64,000 bases of DNA from an uncultured Dokdonia sp. Lineage in GTDB: Bacteria; Bacteroidota; Bacteroidia; Flavobacteriales; Flavobacteriaceae. Below, in pieces: positions 1 through 10,214 of the stretch (its first letter is position 1; the number at the start of each line of letters is the position of its first letter). The stretch covers positions 575,952-639,951 of the forward strand of contig CANNDF010000003.1 of assembly GCA_947503305.1 (NCBI GenBank). The letters are read 5' to 3'. Made by a program: the position numbers and the translations under genes. The notes below the pieces were generated by a model. That model was not told the origin of the DNA and did no database searches. It worked only from the letters and a program-made list of their open reading frames with translations.

Positions 1-651
1 AATGATGAAAATGGAGAAAATACTGGTGAAGTACGTGTCTTCGAAAACATAAATAATTCTTGGGTTCAGGTAGGACAAGATATTAATGGACAAGAAGATT
101 CTCAAGGTATTGGATTTGCTTTATCTATGAGTGAAGATGGTACTATTATTGGCATTGGAGCCATTGAAGGTGCCGTAGGACCTGGAAAAGCTTTAATATA
201 TAGAAATATAAACAATACGTGGATTCAAGTTGGAGAAGATATAAATGGTGTGGCTCCAGGTGATGCTTTTGGAGCTTCTCTAAGTTTAAGTGCAGACGGA
301 AGTATTATTGTTGTAGGTGCATTGTTAAATGATGATAGTGCGAATGATGCGGGTCAAGTAATGGTATTTGATTTAATTGCTGTATTGAGTGTAGAAGAAA
401 ACTTTAGTGAAAGTAATATCATGATTTATCCTAATCCAGCATCACACCAAATAACCTTAGCCTATAATGGACAAAAGCAATTACAAGAGGGCATGATTAC
501 AGATATCAATGGAAAAATAATACAACAAATTGATCTCAAAGATTTTAATCAAGTACAACAAATAGACATTAGTTTACTCGCAAAAGGAATATATTTTATG
601 AGGTTATTCAGCAATGATAGTACTTTTGTAAAAAAGCTGATTATACAATAA
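1..651 (+). CDS. T9SS sorting-domain protein with FG-GAP-like repeats (5' truncated by window edge)
   Basis: The reading frame is open from base 1, so the gene begins before the window; the first internal ATG at 127 is not the true start. The visible 216 residues hold at least two copies of a propeller-like repeat (motifs such as NNSWVQVGQDINGQ and NNTWIQVGEDINGV, each followed by a G-A-S-L-S/G-F-A-L-S strand and a DG-I-I-G-G turn). The last ~75 residues are a type IX secretion C-terminal sorting domain: it opens with IYPNPAS and ends in KGIYFMRL and VKKLIIQ. By family knowledge such proteins cross the outer membrane by T9SS and are attached to or released from the surface. The repeat type is close to FG-GAP/integrin-like blades; substrate or partner unknown. 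A strong hairpin follows the stop. Confidence 0.8.
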   Translation, partial: NDENGENTGEVRVFENINNSWVQVGQDINGQEDSQGIGFALSMSEDGTIIGIGAIEGAVGPGKALIYRNINNTWIQVGEDINGVAPGDAFGASLSLSADGSIIVVGALLNDDSANDAGQVMVFDLIAVLSVEENFSESNIMIYPNPASHQITLAYNGQKQLQEGMITDINGKIIQQIDLKDFNQVQQIDISLLAKGIYFMRLFSNDSTFVKKLIIQ

Positions 652-660
652 GAATGCTGA

Positions 661-700
661 TAGAATGAATATCCTTGTATTACAAAGGGTATTCATTCTA
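661..700 (+). terminator. Hairpin after the T9SS cargo gene
   Basis: TAGAATGAATATCC and GGGTATTCATTCTA form a long stem (one mismatch) around a ~12-nt loop, starting 10 bases after the stop codon. The tail is TTATAT rather than a clean T run, so it is either a weak intrinsic terminator or an mRNA 3'-end stabiliser. Confidence 0.5.
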
Positions 701-790
701 TTATATAATTCATGATTTTGATAAATACTTTACTACAAACTCAGTAACTTTATCGAACTTTATAGTATTAATCGATAAACTGTCTTTGTT

Positions 791-1711
791 ATGAAATCTC
801 AATATCGCATCTTTATATATACTTTTCTTTTTTTAGTGATGATCACTAGTTGCAAAAATGAAACAACAACTCCTGAGCAAACATCAGAACCTGTAATTGC
901 AAAAATTGATTCTGATCTCGTAAAAGTTCCAGAAAGTTGGATAACTGATCGTGTTGCAAAAGCTAAACAAAAACTTACAGCTACTCCAGCAGGTTCTATC
1001 GTTTGGAATGCTATGGAAGCGCATGGAGGTCTAGCCAATTGGTATTCTAAAGGACCTATCGCATTTCATTTTGATTATAAACCTCTTGATGGTAGTACAC
1101 AACGCAATACGTATCAAACTGTTGATATGTGGCGTAATACAGCGAGACATCAACATGCAGATGACCGTTCTCAAGAGTTTGGTTGGGATGGTAAAAAAGC
1201 ATGGGCCAAGACAACAGATAGTACTGCTTTTAAATACAATATGCGTTTTTGGGCACTTACTCCTTATTATTTTCTTGCGCAACCATTTGTGCTAGATGGG
1301 CAAGGTGTGAACCTTGAGCAATTGGAGGATAAAGTGTTTAAAGACAAATTATATGATGTGATCAAAGTAACTTTTAGCGAAGGTACAGGTGATGCTCCAG
1401 ATGATTACTATGTACTATATTTTGGTAAAGAAGACCATCAATTAGGGGTAATCAGATATATCGTATCCTATCCTGGTTACTTTGAAAAAGGAAAACACCT
1501 TCCTGAAAAATTCATGGAATTGCAAGGCACTACCACTATTAATGGGATTACACTAAGTACAGGATATCATACACACTGGTTACAGGAAGATGAAACTCCA
1601 GGTGAACATATTACTACAATTACAGTAGATGATATTTCTTTTCAACCTAGCGCTAAAAAATCGTATTTACAAGTTCCTGAAGGTGCAACAATTTTGGAAG
1701 GTTTAAAATAA
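791..1711 (+). CDS. DUF6503-like lipoprotein
   Basis: A 306-residue protein with an N-terminal hydrophobic segment (about residues 7-20) ending in ITSC, a Bacteroidota-style lipobox, so the mature protein probably starts at Cys21 and is membrane anchored on the periplasmic or surface side. The body contains the AHGGLANWYSKGPIAFHFDY-type segment that I associate with the flavobacterial DUF6503 family; the fold is probably a beta-rich LolA/LolB-like barrel, but that is inference. No catalytic motif is visible. It stands alone on the plus strand between a hairpin and a methyltransferase gene and could share a transcript with the latter (69-bp gap). ATG start at 791 is the only one that keeps the signal peptide intact. 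Confidence 0.65.
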   Translation: MKSQYRIFIYTFLFLVMITSCKNETTTPEQTSEPVIAKIDSDLVKVPESWITDRVAKAKQKLTATPAGSIVWNAMEAHGGLANWYSKGPIAFHFDYKPLDGSTQRNTYQTVDMWRNTARHQHADDRSQEFGWDGKKAWAKTTDSTAFKYNMRFWALTPYYFLAQPFVLDGQGVNLEQLEDKVFKDKLYDVIKVTFSEGTGDAPDDYYVLYFGKEDHQLGVIRYIVSYPGYFEKGKHLPEKFMELQGTTTINGITLSTGYHTHWLQEDETPGEHITTITVDDISFQPSAKKSYLQVPEGATILEGLK

Positions 1712-1780
1712 ACATAATAGAAGTTATTATAAGGTTGCATAATACATACTCAAAAAATCTATGACAATTGAAAAGTAGGT

Positions 1781-2446
1781 ATGAAAGACAACACCCAAAT
1801 AGCTGTAGCCATTTTTGATGATCACGCACAAGATTATCAAGAGAAATATATGGATGTGAGTTTATATCACAATACACTAGATACTTTTTGTAATTATATG
1901 CCCAAAGAGAAACCTCAAATTCTAGAACTTGCATGTGGTCCTGGGAACATTACAAAATATCTAATGGAGCGACGACCTGATTTTGAGATTCTAAGTACCG
2001 ATTTATCCCCAAAAATGCTTCATCTTGCGCAATTAAATAACCCTAAGTCAAGATTTAAATTACTAGATAGTAGAAAACTCCATGAGATTAACACCCCGTA
2101 TGATGCAATTGTTTTTGGTTTTGGTCTTCCCTATTTATCTAAAGACGATGCGATAGCATTTATTAAGAATGCTTCTCGACTTCTCAATTCAAACGGCGTA
2201 TTATACCTAAGTACTATGGAAGGTGATGATACCCTATCTGGATGGAAATCCCCAAGCTCAGAAAAAGGAGATCGTATATACATAACGTATTATGAGGCTA
2301 CTTGTCTAACTAAGGCCTTAACTGCTGCTGATTTTATGATTATAGATACAGAACGTATTATATATTCTGATAATAAAGGTGGGGAGATTACAGATCTTAT
2401 TATAATTGCGCGCAAATCCACATCTTTAAATCAAAAACTGAAATAA
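1781..2446 (+). CDS. Class I SAM-dependent methyltransferase
   Basis: A 221-residue cytosolic protein with a Rossmann-fold methyltransferase core. Motif I is ILELACGPGNITKYL (about residues 47-61), followed by an acidic strand end (STDLSPKML) for SAM ribose binding and motif IV-like DAIVFGFGLPYLSKDD. The arrangement resembles the Methyltransf_25/UbiE-like small-molecule enzymes; substrate cannot be told from sequence. Its 3' end overlaps the convergent ilvA gene tail-to-tail by 21 bp, leaving no room for a terminator between them. Note that a second, unrelated methyltransferase lies inside the neighbouring ilv operon. Confidence 0.75.
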   Translation: MKDNTQIAVAIFDDHAQDYQEKYMDVSLYHNTLDTFCNYMPKEKPQILELACGPGNITKYLMERRPDFEILSTDLSPKMLHLAQLNNPKSRFKLLDSRKLHEINTPYDAIVFGFGLPYLSKDDAIAFIKNASRLLNSNGVLYLSTMEGDDTLSGWKSPSSEKGDRIYITYYEATCLTKALTAADFMIIDTERIIYSDNKGGEITDLIIIARKSTSLNQKLK

Positions 2447-3691
2447 ATCAGGTTTATCATTTAGATAATCTCCAAAAAAATTGTGCGCATGCATCCGATC
2501 TACAAGAGGGGCTAAATGTTCTGGGTCTTTAAGTTGAATCCCAACGATTGCAGGCCCTTGTTCACGACTTGTTTTTTTAGAATATTCAAAATAAGTAATA
2601 TCATCATCCGGGCCTAGAATATCGGCTACAAACTCTTTTAAAGCACCTGCTCGTTGTGGAAATCGAATGATAAAATAATGCTTAAGCCCTTTATGTAATA
2701 ACGCACGTTCTTCAATCTCTGCTGTACGAGTGATGTCATTATTACTTCCACTTACAACGCAAGCAATTGTTTTTCCTTTGATTTCTTCTTTAAACTGATC
2801 AAGTACAGCTAGCGTCATTGCGCCAGCAGGTTCTACTACAACAGCATCCAGATTGTATAAATCTAAAATCGTTTGACAGACTTTGCCTTCGGCAACAGTG
2901 ACTACATCATGTACAAACACTTCGCATATCTTAAAGTTACGATCCCCTACTCTTTGTACAGCAGCGCCATCTATAAACTTATCTATTTCGGAAAGGGTTG
3001 TGTTTTCATTACGTTGTAATGATACTTGCATAGCTGGAGCTCCAGCAGGCTCTACACCTATAATTTTTGTCTTGGGAGATAATTGATGAAATACACTACT
3101 CAATCCAGCAATAAGACCTCCGCCCCCTACAGGTACAAATACATAATCTAAAAATTTATCGGATTGCTGGATCATTTCTAATCCTACAGTGGCTTGCCCT
3201 TCTATAATTTTTTCATCATCAAATGGATGTACAAATGTCTTTCCATATTGATTGCAATATGTAGTAGCTTTCGCAAAAGCGTTATCAAAAGTATCACCTT
3301 CCAATACGACATCTATCCACGATCCTCCAAACATTTTTACTTGTTGTATCTTTTGAGAAGGCGTAGGTGCCGGCATATAAATAGTCCCATGTATTTGTAA
3401 TCGAGCACATGCAAAAGCAACACCCTGTGCATGATTTCCTGCACTGGCACATACAATGCCTTGCTTTTTTTGAATATCGGATAAAGAACTGATCTTATTA
3501 TATGCCCCTCGTATTTTATACGACCGTACTTGTTGTAAGTCTTCTCGCTTCAAAAAAACCTCTGCCTCGTACTTTTTTGAATAAGTAAAACTACGCATCA
3601 AAGGAGTTTGTGTTACTACTTCTTTAATAACTTTTGATGCTTGCGTGACATCTTTAATCGAAGGATAATATGTGAACACTGTCTTTTTCAA
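2426..3691 (-). CDS. ilvA: Threonine ammonia-lyase (threonine deaminase)
   Basis: A PLP enzyme converting threonine to 2-oxobutanoate and ammonia, the first committed step to isoleucine. The PLP lysine is K59 in VRSYKIRGAYNKI; the phosphate-binding glycine loop is PVGGGGLIAGL (about residue 187). The C-terminal ~85 residues (from HYFIIRFPQRAGALKEF) form one ACT-like regulatory domain, giving a total of 421, the usual length of the short B. subtilis-type enzyme. It is the last gene of the ilv operon, 5 bp after the methyltransferase. Start: no ATG precedes the conserved N-terminus; the frame offers TTG at 3691 or GTG at 3679, so initiation is non-ATG. Function is secure, exact start is not. 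Confidence 0.92.
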   Translation of the reverse strand: MKKTVFTYYPSIKDVTQASKVIKEVVTQTPLMRSFTYSKKYEAEVFLKREDLQQVRSYKIRGAYNKISSLSDIQKKQGIVCASAGNHAQGVAFACARLQIHGTIYMPAPTPSQKIQQVKMFGGSWIDVVLEGDTFDNAFAKATTYCNQYGKTFVHPFDDEKIIEGQATVGLEMIQQSDKFLDYVFVPVGGGGLIAGLSSVFHQLSPKTKIIGVEPAGAPAMQVSLQRNENTTLSEIDKFIDGAAVQRVGDRNFKICEVFVHDVVTVAEGKVCQTILDLYNLDAVVVEPAGAMTLAVLDQFKEEIKGKTIACVVSGSNNDITRTAEIEERALLHKGLKHYFIIRFPQRAGALKEFVADILGPDDDITYFEYSKKTSREQGPAIVGIQLKDPEHLAPLVDRMHAHNFFGDYLNDKPDLFQFLI

Positions 3692-3696
3692 ATGTG

Positions 3697-4284
3697 TTAG
3701 TTTATAACAACTCTAGTGGCAATGATAATTCCAGTAGACCAATTCATTTTTGTGATTATAAAATCTTCTCTTTCAGCTAGTATTCTCATTAAGTTTGATG
3801 CTTTCTTTTTATGCTCATCTGGCCATCCTTTTGTTTCTGTCATATCATCTATCACATAAAATCCGCCTATTTTTACTAATGCCAGTGCTTCATCAAGATG
3901 TTCATACTTCCCTGGCCATGCGTCTGCAAATATGAGATCAAAAGATTCTCCTTTATAATTATCTAACCACTCACCTCCATCTGCACATACAATATCTACT
4001 TGTGGGTTATTTTCAAAATATGATTTACAGATTGCAATAAGTGAGGCATCATTATCTATTGTTGTACATTTTGATTTTTTATCCAGTCCTTCTAATATCC
4101 ATGAAGTCGTGAGACTCATACCAGTTCCTAATTCCAGAAAATTACCAGATGGTTTTGAACTCACCAATGTTCTTAATAATGAGCCTATATATACATCAGA
4201 AGACATAGAAAACCCCATTTGATTACTTTTTTGCAAAAGTTCATGGTAATAATGAGGAGGAGTTATAGAATGTGTGTCGTCCAA
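3697..4284 (-). CDS. Class I SAM-dependent (O-)methyltransferase inside the ilv operon
   Basis: A 195-residue Rossmann-fold methyltransferase: motif I FLELGTGMSLTTSW, acidic strand end TTIDNDASL, and FDLIFADAWPGKYEHLDEA followed by GGFYVIDDM, the pattern of YrrM/caffeoyl-CoA O-methyltransferase-like predicted enzymes. It sits 13 bp after ilvC and 5 bp before ilvA, all on the same strand, so it must be co-transcribed with branched-chain amino acid synthesis. There is no known methylation step in that pathway; whether it acts on a metabolite or rides along is unknown. The only start near the conserved N-terminus is TTG at 4284; the first ATG would remove about 20 residues that lie upstream of motif I. 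The frame is open further upstream into ilvC. Confidence 0.75.
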   Translation of the reverse strand: MDDTHSITPPHYYHELLQKSNQMGFSMSSDVYIGSLLRTLVSSKPSGNFLELGTGMSLTTSWILEGLDKKSKCTTIDNDASLIAICKSYFENNPQVDIVCADGGEWLDNYKGESFDLIFADAWPGKYEHLDEALALVKIGGFYVIDDMTETKGWPDEHKKKASNLMRILAEREDFIITKMNWSTGIIIATRVVIN

Positions 4285-4297
4285 GATGCTATATACT

Positions 4298-5797
4298 TTA
4301 TGATACGATTGCAGCTTCTTGAGTTGCTGTTTTTATTTTTTTCATAGCAGTCATACGCTCACGTAATTTTGCTCCAATTTTTTCTACAGGATGATTACGG
4401 ATAGCGTCATTTACAGCTATAAGCTCCTGATTGTCTACACTATTGGAATCTGCATAGGATGTTCCAATGACATTGATATCTATGGTTTTCATAAAATCAA
4501 CAAGCATGGGTTTACATGCATGATCAAAGAGATAGCATCCATACTCTGCTGTATCTGAAATTATACGATTCATTTCAAATAACTTTTTACGAGCAATTGT
4601 ATTGGCAATAAGAGGTGTCTCATGTAACGATTCATAATACGCAGAGTCTTCTATGATTCCTGCAGCGGTCATTGTTTCAAAAGCAAGTTCTACCCCAGCT
4701 TTTACAAAAGCAACCATTAATACACCTTGGTCAAAATAGGTTTGCTCTGTGATATGATCTCCGGTAACCTCTTGTTTTTCAAAAGCTGTTTCTCCAGTTG
4801 CGGCTCTCCATTGTAAGAGATTTACATCATCATTTGCCCAATCTTCCATCATTGTCTTTGAGAAATGGCCCGTCATGATATCGTCCATATGTTTTTCAAA
4901 TAGTGGACGTAAAATAGTTTTTAATTCTTCTGATAATCTGAAAGCTTCAACCTTTGAAGGATTATCCAGACGATCCATCATATTGGTTATTCCTCCATGT
5001 TTTAATGCTTCGGTTATGGTTTCCCATCCATATTGTATCAACTTTGCGGCATAAGAAGGTTCGATACCTTGGGCTACCATTTTATCATAACACAGAATAG
5101 AACCGCTTTGTAAAACACCACAAAGAATAGTCTGTTCTCCCATCAAGTCACTTTTTACCTCTGCGACAAACGAAGACTCTAAGACTCCTGCTCGATGTCC
5201 TCCCGTTGCAGCAGCATAGGCTTTTGCCTGCGCTAGCCCTTTCCCTTCTGGATCATTATTAGGGTGTACTGCGATCAATGTAGGTACTCCAAAACCACGT
5301 AAGTACTCTTCTCTCACCTCTGATCCCGGACATTTAGGAGCTACCATAATTACCGTAAGATCTTTGCGAATTTGAGTTCCTTCTTCTACGATATTAAATC
5401 CATGAGAATAAGATAAGGTCGCTCCTTCTTTCATAAAAGGCATAATCGCTTTTATAACTGCAGTATGTTGTTTATCTGGTGTAAGGTTTAATACGACATC
5501 TGCAGTTGGAATAAGAGTTTCATAGGTTCCAACTGTAAATCCATATTCCGTAGCATTTTGATATGAAGCGCGTTTTTCATCTATTGCACCTTGTCGTAGT
5601 GCATACGAGATATCAAGACCGCTATCTCGCATATTCAGACCTTGATTTAATCCTTGGGCGCCACAGCCTACTATAACAATTTTCTTTCCCTCTAATACTT
5701 GAACACCATCAGTAAATTCATCGGCATTCATTAATCGGCATTTTCCTAATTGTGCTAATTGCTCTCTAAGGGTCAGTGTGTTAAAATAATTTTTCAT
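4298..5797 (-). CDS. ilvC: Ketol-acid reductoisomerase, class II
   Basis: Catalyses the Mg2+- and NADPH-dependent isomerisation and reduction of acetolactate/acetohydroxybutyrate in valine, leucine and isoleucine synthesis. At 499 residues it is the long class II form: the N-terminus [20 protein letters not shown] matches the E. coli-type enzyme closely, the Rossmann fingerprint is [11 protein letters not shown] (about residues 44-54), and the knotted C-terminal domain is duplicated as expected for this class. ATG start. Lies 63 bp after ilvN and 13 bp before the methyltransferase gene in the ilv operon. Confidence 0.96.
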   Translation of the reverse strand: MKNYFNTLTLREQLAQLGKCRLMNADEFTDGVQVLEGKKIVIVGCGAQGLNQGLNMRDSGLDISYALRQGAIDEKRASYQNATEYGFTVGTYETLIPTADVVLNLTPDKQHTAVIKAIMPFMKEGATLSYSHGFNIVEEGTQIRKDLTVIMVAPKCPGSEVREEYLRGFGVPTLIAVHPNNDPEGKGLAQAKAYAAATGGHRAGVLESSFVAEVKSDLMGEQTILCGVLQSGSILCYDKMVAQGIEPSYAAKLIQYGWETITEALKHGGITNMMDRLDNPSKVEAFRLSEELKTILRPLFEKHMDDIMTGHFSKTMMEDWANDDVNLLQWRAATGETAFEKQEVTGDHITEQTYFDQGVLMVAFVKAGVELAFETMTAAGIIEDSAYYESLHETPLIANTIARKKLFEMNRIISDTAEYGCYLFDHACKPMLVDFMKTIDINVIGTSYADSNSVDNQELIAVNDAIRNHPVEKIGAKLRERMTAMKKIKTATQEAAIVS

Positions 5798-5860
5798 GAT
5801 ATTTTTATTTGCTTGGATAGCTTCCTTTTATCCAGGAGATTTTAATGAGTTATATATTGT

Positions 5861-6415
5861 TTACGCTTTCGCGAAAGCGGTCTCTTCTTGATTTCCTATA
5901 CTACTTAATAAACTAGATATAGGCATTTCTGTTTTTGTAACAGCAATACGACCAGAACGTACAAATTGCATAATCCCGAAAGGTTTAAGTTCTCGATATA
6001 CGAGTTCTATTTCTGCACGTCTTCCTGATTTTTCTAAAACAAAAAACTCTTTATTTACAGTAACTATACGAGCATTACTTTCTTTAATTATATTCTGAAT
6101 CTGACGTTCTTCAAAGAGCAAATCTGATTTGATTTTAAATAAAGCGCTTTCTGTAAAAATGGTCTCTTCATCGGTATGGTAATAGGCTTTTATGACTTCT
6201 ACTTGCCGTTCTATCTGGCCTATAATTTTACGGATTTGTTCCTCAGTTACTTTTACCACTAACGTAAACCGAAAAACATCATCGATTTCACTTTCTGAAG
6301 CCGAAAGACTCTCTATATTAATATGTCTACGCTGAAATATGGCAGAGATACGGTTTAATAAACCTATATTATTTTCGGTATAAATACTTACGGTATATGT
6401 CTTTTGATCATTCAT
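5861..6415 (-). CDS. ilvN: Acetolactate synthase small (regulatory) subunit
   Basis: A 184-residue regulatory subunit that binds the IlvB catalytic subunit and confers valine feedback inhibition. The N-terminal ACT domain is clear (TVSIYTENNIGLLNRISAIF with HINIESLSASESE, residues 7-45); the second half is the ALS small-subunit C-terminal domain (from about residue 85). It follows ilvB by 38 bp. Oddity: the last codons before TAA are made by a copy of the genome-wide palindrome (5864-5879), so the protein ends in AFAKA; this tail is probably a repeat-derived extension rather than a functional element. Confidence 0.93.
   Translation of the reverse strand: MNDQKTYTVSIYTENNIGLLNRISAIFQRRHINIESLSASESEIDDVFRFTLVVKVTEEQIRKIIGQIERQVEVIKAYYHTDEETIFTESALFKIKSDLLFEERQIQNIIKESNARIVTVNKEFFVLEKSGRRAEIELVYRELKPFGIMQFVRSGRIAVTKTEMPISSLLSSIGNQEETAFAKA
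5864..5879. repeat. CGCTTTCGCGAAAGCG palindrome inside ilvN 3' end
   Basis: Perfect 16-bp palindrome immediately before the ilvN stop codon; it encodes the last five residues (AFAKA). One of about eleven copies of the core TTTCGCGAAA in this window. Confidence 0.85.
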
Positions 6416-6453
6416 ATATAAAGGATTATTATAGACGTGTGTCTATTGTACTA

Positions 6454-8187
6454 TTATTCAAGTCTTATATCTGCTACCGAAGCTCCCGTAGGGATCATCG
6501 GAAATACATTATCTTCTTTTTCTACCATAACTTCAAGGAAAAAAGAATCTTTGGAAGCAATCATTTTTGTAACTGCATCTGCAAGTTCTTCACGTTTTAT
6601 AACTCGTTGGGCTTCGATATTATATCCTTGAGCAATTTTAATAAAATCAGGGTTTTTTAATTCTGTAGATGCGTATCGTTTTTCAAAGAACAGTTGTTGC
6701 CACTGGCGTACCATTCCTAAAAACTCATTATTTAATACGACAATCTTTACGGGAACCTCACTTTGAAAAATAGTTCCTAATTCTTGTATCGTCATCTGGT
6801 ATCCCCCATCTCCTATAATGGCTACTACTTCTCGTTCTGGTGCTCCCATTTTTGCACCTATTGCCGCAGGTAGAGCAAAGCCCATAGTTCCTAATCCACC
6901 AGAAGTGATATTGCTTTTACTCTTATTAAATTTTGCATAACGACATGCTATCATTTGATGTTGACCTACATCAGATACAATAATAGCGTTTCCTTCTGTT
7001 GCTTTATTTATGTGATGTAAGACTTCTCCCATGGTCAAACCTTCTTTTGTTGGGGTAAGATCATTCACAATAATTTTATCATATTCGACTTTGTAGAGGT
7101 CTTTAAATTTTTGTAACCAACGGGGATGTGTATTCTCTTTTAATAACGGTAGTAGTTTATGTAAGCTTTCTTTGGCATCTCCCAATACAGCTATGTCTGC
7201 TTTTACATTCTTATTAACCTCAGCAGGGTCAATTTCAAAATGAATGACTTTGGCTTGTTTTGCATAGGTTGCAAGGTTTCCGGTCACACGATCATCAAAA
7301 CGCATCCCTATTGCAATCAATACATCACACTCATTGGTCAATACATTAGGTGCATAATTACCATGCATTCCTACCATTCCAATATTTAAAGGATGACTTG
7401 TTGGGATGGCAGATAACCCAAGAATTGTCCAAGCTGATGGAATTCCAGCTTTTTCAATTACGGCTTTAAACTCAGCTTCGGCTTTTCCTAAAATAACCCC
7501 CTGCCCCCATACGATCATGGGCTTTTTTGCATTATTAATTAATGCAGCTGCTTGTTGCAACGCAACTTCATTTACATCAGGTACTGGAGTATAACTACGA
7601 ATATAATTGCACTTTGCATATGCAAAATCAAGTTCACCAAACTGAGCATCTTTTGTAATATCAATAAGTACAGGGCCTGGACGACCACTATTTGCTATAT
7701 AAAAAGCTTTAGCCAGCACTTCTGGAATTTCTGATGCTTTTGTAATCTGATAATTCCATTTGGTTACGGGTGTAGAAATTCCAATAATATCTGTTTCTTG
7801 AAATGCATCACTCCCCAATAAGTGTGATGCTACTTGACCTGTAATACAGACCATTGGAGTACTATCTATTTGTGCATCGGCAATACCCGTAATAAGATTG
7901 GTCGCTCCCGGACCTGATGTAGCAACTGCCACACCTACTTTTCCAGTAGCACGTGCATATCCCTGGGCTGCATGCGTTGCTCCTTGCTCGTGTCTTGTAA
8001 GCACATGTTGGAGTTTATCTTGAAATTTATATAACTCATCATACATAGGCATAATAGCCCCTCCTGGATATCCATAAATAAGGTCTACACCTTCTGCTAA
8101 CAGACAGTGGATGATAGCTTCGCTTCCACTCATCGTTTGTGTTTTGGTTGTTTTTTCCAGTATTGTTGCTTGTTCTTCCATTTTCAT
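6454..8187 (-). CDS. ilvB: Acetolactate synthase large (catalytic) subunit
   Basis: The ThDP-dependent catalytic subunit of acetohydroxyacid synthase, joining two pyruvates or pyruvate and 2-oxobutanoate. Three domains are visible: the pyrimidine-binding domain with IYGYPGGAIMPMYDEL and the catalytic glutamate E67 in LTRHEQGATHAAQG; the central domain; and the ThDP diphosphate/Mg2+-binding motif GDGGYQMTIQEL ending in VVLNN. 577 residues is typical. ATG start at 8187; 14 bp after ilvD and 38 bp before ilvN. Confidence 0.95.
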   Translation of the reverse strand: MKMEEQATILEKTTKTQTMSGSEAIIHCLLAEGVDLIYGYPGGAIMPMYDELYKFQDKLQHVLTRHEQGATHAAQGYARATGKVGVAVATSGPGATNLITGIADAQIDSTPMVCITGQVASHLLGSDAFQETDIIGISTPVTKWNYQITKASEIPEVLAKAFYIANSGRPGPVLIDITKDAQFGELDFAYAKCNYIRSYTPVPDVNEVALQQAAALINNAKKPMIVWGQGVILGKAEAEFKAVIEKAGIPSAWTILGLSAIPTSHPLNIGMVGMHGNYAPNVLTNECDVLIAIGMRFDDRVTGNLATYAKQAKVIHFEIDPAEVNKNVKADIAVLGDAKESLHKLLPLLKENTHPRWLQKFKDLYKVEYDKIIVNDLTPTKEGLTMGEVLHHINKATEGNAIIVSDVGQHQMIACRYAKFNKSKSNITSGGLGTMGFALPAAIGAKMGAPEREVVAIIGDGGYQMTIQELGTIFQSEVPVKIVVLNNEFLGMVRQWQQLFFEKRYASTELKNPDFIKIAQGYNIEAQRVIKREELADAVTKMIASKDSFFLEVMVEKEDNVFPMIPTGASVADIRLE

Positions 8188-8201
8188 ATTATCTATTTCT
8201 A

Positions 8202-9905
8202 CTATACATTCAATAGTGTCTTTTTATCTTCAAATACATCCGTCACACATCCCTCAGAGGCAGAGGAAACTGTTTTTGCATATTTATATAAAGCGCCTCT
8301 TTTTGCTTTAAGTGCTGGAGGTTGCCATTGGGCATGCCGTTCTTTTATCTCATCATCTGTAAGCAATACAGAAATGGTATTGGCTTCGGCATCTATTGTT
8401 ATGGTATCGCCATCTTTTATAAGTGCTATTGTCCCTCCGTCTTGTGCTTCTGGTGTAATATGTCCTACAACAAATCCATGGGTCCCTCCAGAAAATCGTC
8501 CATCAGTAATTAATGCGACATCATTTCCTAAACCTGCACCCATAATTGCTGCTGTGGGTTTAAGCATTTCTGGCATTCCTGGTCCTCCTTTAGGCCCTTC
8601 ATAGCGAATAACAATTACATCTCCTTTTTGTACTTTCCCTTCTCCTATGCCTTTATTTGCTTCATATTCTCCATTAAAAACACGGGCATTCCCTTCAAAA
8701 CGTAAACCTTCCTTCCCTGTTATTTTTGCTACAGCGCCTTCTGAAGCTAAATTCCCATAGAGAATACGGATATGCCCTGTTTCTTTAATAGGGTTTGTGA
8801 CCGTATGAATAACATCTTGATGAGCCTGTAAGTGCGATACATTTTCTAAATTTTCTGCGAGTGTTTTTCCAGTAACTGTTAAGCAGTCCCCATGCAGCAT
8901 ACCTTGTTCTAACATATATTTTAATACTGCAGGAACACCTCCTACTTTGTGCAAATCTTCCATAAGGTATTTTCCACTTGGCTTAAGATCTGCAAGGAAA
9001 GGGGTTGTATCACTTATTTTTTGAATATCATCTAAAGAAAACGGAATTTGAGCTGCTTTAGCGATGGCAAGGAAGTGAAGTACTGCATTTGTCGATCCTC
9101 CTAGAACTGTTACGAGTCTAATCGCATTTTCTAGCGATTTACGACTTACAATATCTGAGGGTTTGATATCATTTTCAATAAGATGTCTTAGTGCCGCTCC
9201 TACTCTAGCACATTCGGCTGTTTTATCGTCGCTGATTGCTGGATTTGAAGAGTTATATGGTAAACTCATTCCTAAGGCTTCTATAGCAGATGCCATGGTA
9301 TTTGCGGTATACATCCCTCCACAAGCTCCCGCACCTGGGCATGCTTTTTTAACTACATTTTTAAATTCAGTCTCATCGATGGTTCCAGCCACTTTCTCTC
9401 CCCATGCTTCAAAGGCAGAGACTACATCCAGCTTTTTATCATTATGACATCCAGGAGCAATCGTACCACCATATACAAGTATTGACGGCCGATCTAATCG
9501 TAACATTGCCATTAATGCGCCTGGCATATTTTTATCACATCCTACAACAGTTACCAATGCATCATAACTCATTGCTTCTACAACCGTTTCCATAGAATCT
9601 GCAATCAGGTCTCGACTGGGTAGTGAAAAACGCATCCCAGGAGTCCCCATGGAAATACCATCACTTACACCTATTGTATTGTATATAAGACCAACTAAGT
9701 CTGATTTTTGAATGCCTTCTTTTATATCCTTTGCAAGATCATTTAAATGCATATTGCAAGGGTTTCCTTCATACCCCGTACTTGCAACTCCTACAAATGG
9801 TTTTTTAAAATCATCATCTGTAAGACCTATTGCATGGAGCATTGCTTGTGCAGCCGGCTGTGTCGGGTCTTGGGTAACTGCTTTACTATACTTGTTTAAT
9901 TCCAT
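8202..9905 (-). CDS. ilvD: Dihydroxy-acid dehydratase
   Basis: Dehydrates 2,3-dihydroxy-3-methylbutanoate and its homologue to the 2-oxoacids of valine and isoleucine synthesis. The iron-sulfur ligands are recognisable as C50 (NPCNMHLN), C123 (VGCDKNMPG) and C195 ([13 protein letters not shown]), the [2Fe-2S]-type pattern of bacterial IlvD; K125 next to C123 is the lysine carbamylated in characterised enzymes. The C-terminal swivel domain carries [11 protein letters not shown]. 567 residues, ATG start. It is the promoter-proximal gene of the ilv operon; leu genes are not in the window. Confidence 0.96.
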   Translation of the reverse strand: MELNKYSKAVTQDPTQPAAQAMLHAIGLTDDDFKKPFVGVASTGYEGNPCNMHLNDLAKDIKEGIQKSDLVGLIYNTIGVSDGISMGTPGMRFSLPSRDLIADSMETVVEAMSYDALVTVVGCDKNMPGALMAMLRLDRPSILVYGGTIAPGCHNDKKLDVVSAFEAWGEKVAGTIDETEFKNVVKKACPGAGACGGMYTANTMASAIEALGMSLPYNSSNPAISDDKTAECARVGAALRHLIENDIKPSDIVSRKSLENAIRLVTVLGGSTNAVLHFLAIAKAAQIPFSLDDIQKISDTTPFLADLKPSGKYLMEDLHKVGGVPAVLKYMLEQGMLHGDCLTVTGKTLAENLENVSHLQAHQDVIHTVTNPIKETGHIRILYGNLASEGAVAKITGKEGLRFEGNARVFNGEYEANKGIGEGKVQKGDVIVIRYEGPKGGPGMPEMLKPTAAIMGAGLGNDVALITDGRFSGGTHGFVVGHITPEAQDGGTIALIKDGDTITIDAEANTISVLLTDDEIKERHAQWQPPALKAKRGALYKYAKTVSSASEGCVTDVFEDKKTLLNV

Positions 9906-10214
9906 AGATATACGAATGTAGTCTCATGAAAAACAATACAACATCTAGTCCTTTAAAAGCACACGTTAACCAATAGAATGTTTATTTATTTAATAAATTG
10001 AAAATCAATATATTAATCGCACAAAAATTACATTTTACAACCATTTAAATAATATTTATTTTTATAAAAACTGCATTGTATTCCTATGTTTTATATAGCT
10101 TTATGGAGTATAATATTCATTCCCATCTGACAACTAATTAGGTTTTGAAATCATTATACCAATTTTGGAATAGTGTTTGAGATACTACCAAAATTATTCA
10201 TCAATTTTTAGTTA
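9906..10214. other. Divergent intergenic region between ilvD and the alpha/beta hydrolase
   Basis: 309 bp, very AT-rich. It must hold the promoter of the ilv operon (minus) and of the hydrolase (plus). I see CAAAATTA at 10189-10196, a TAnnTTTG box on the minus strand, but no well spaced TTG partner. No leader peptide with a run of Ile/Leu/Val codons and no clear attenuator hairpin could be recognised. Confidence 0.4.

Noticed and set aside
9906..10214. Leader peptide attenuator for the ilv operon
   Set aside because: Short minus-strand frames exist but none has a run of branched-chain codons and no terminator/antiterminator pair was found.
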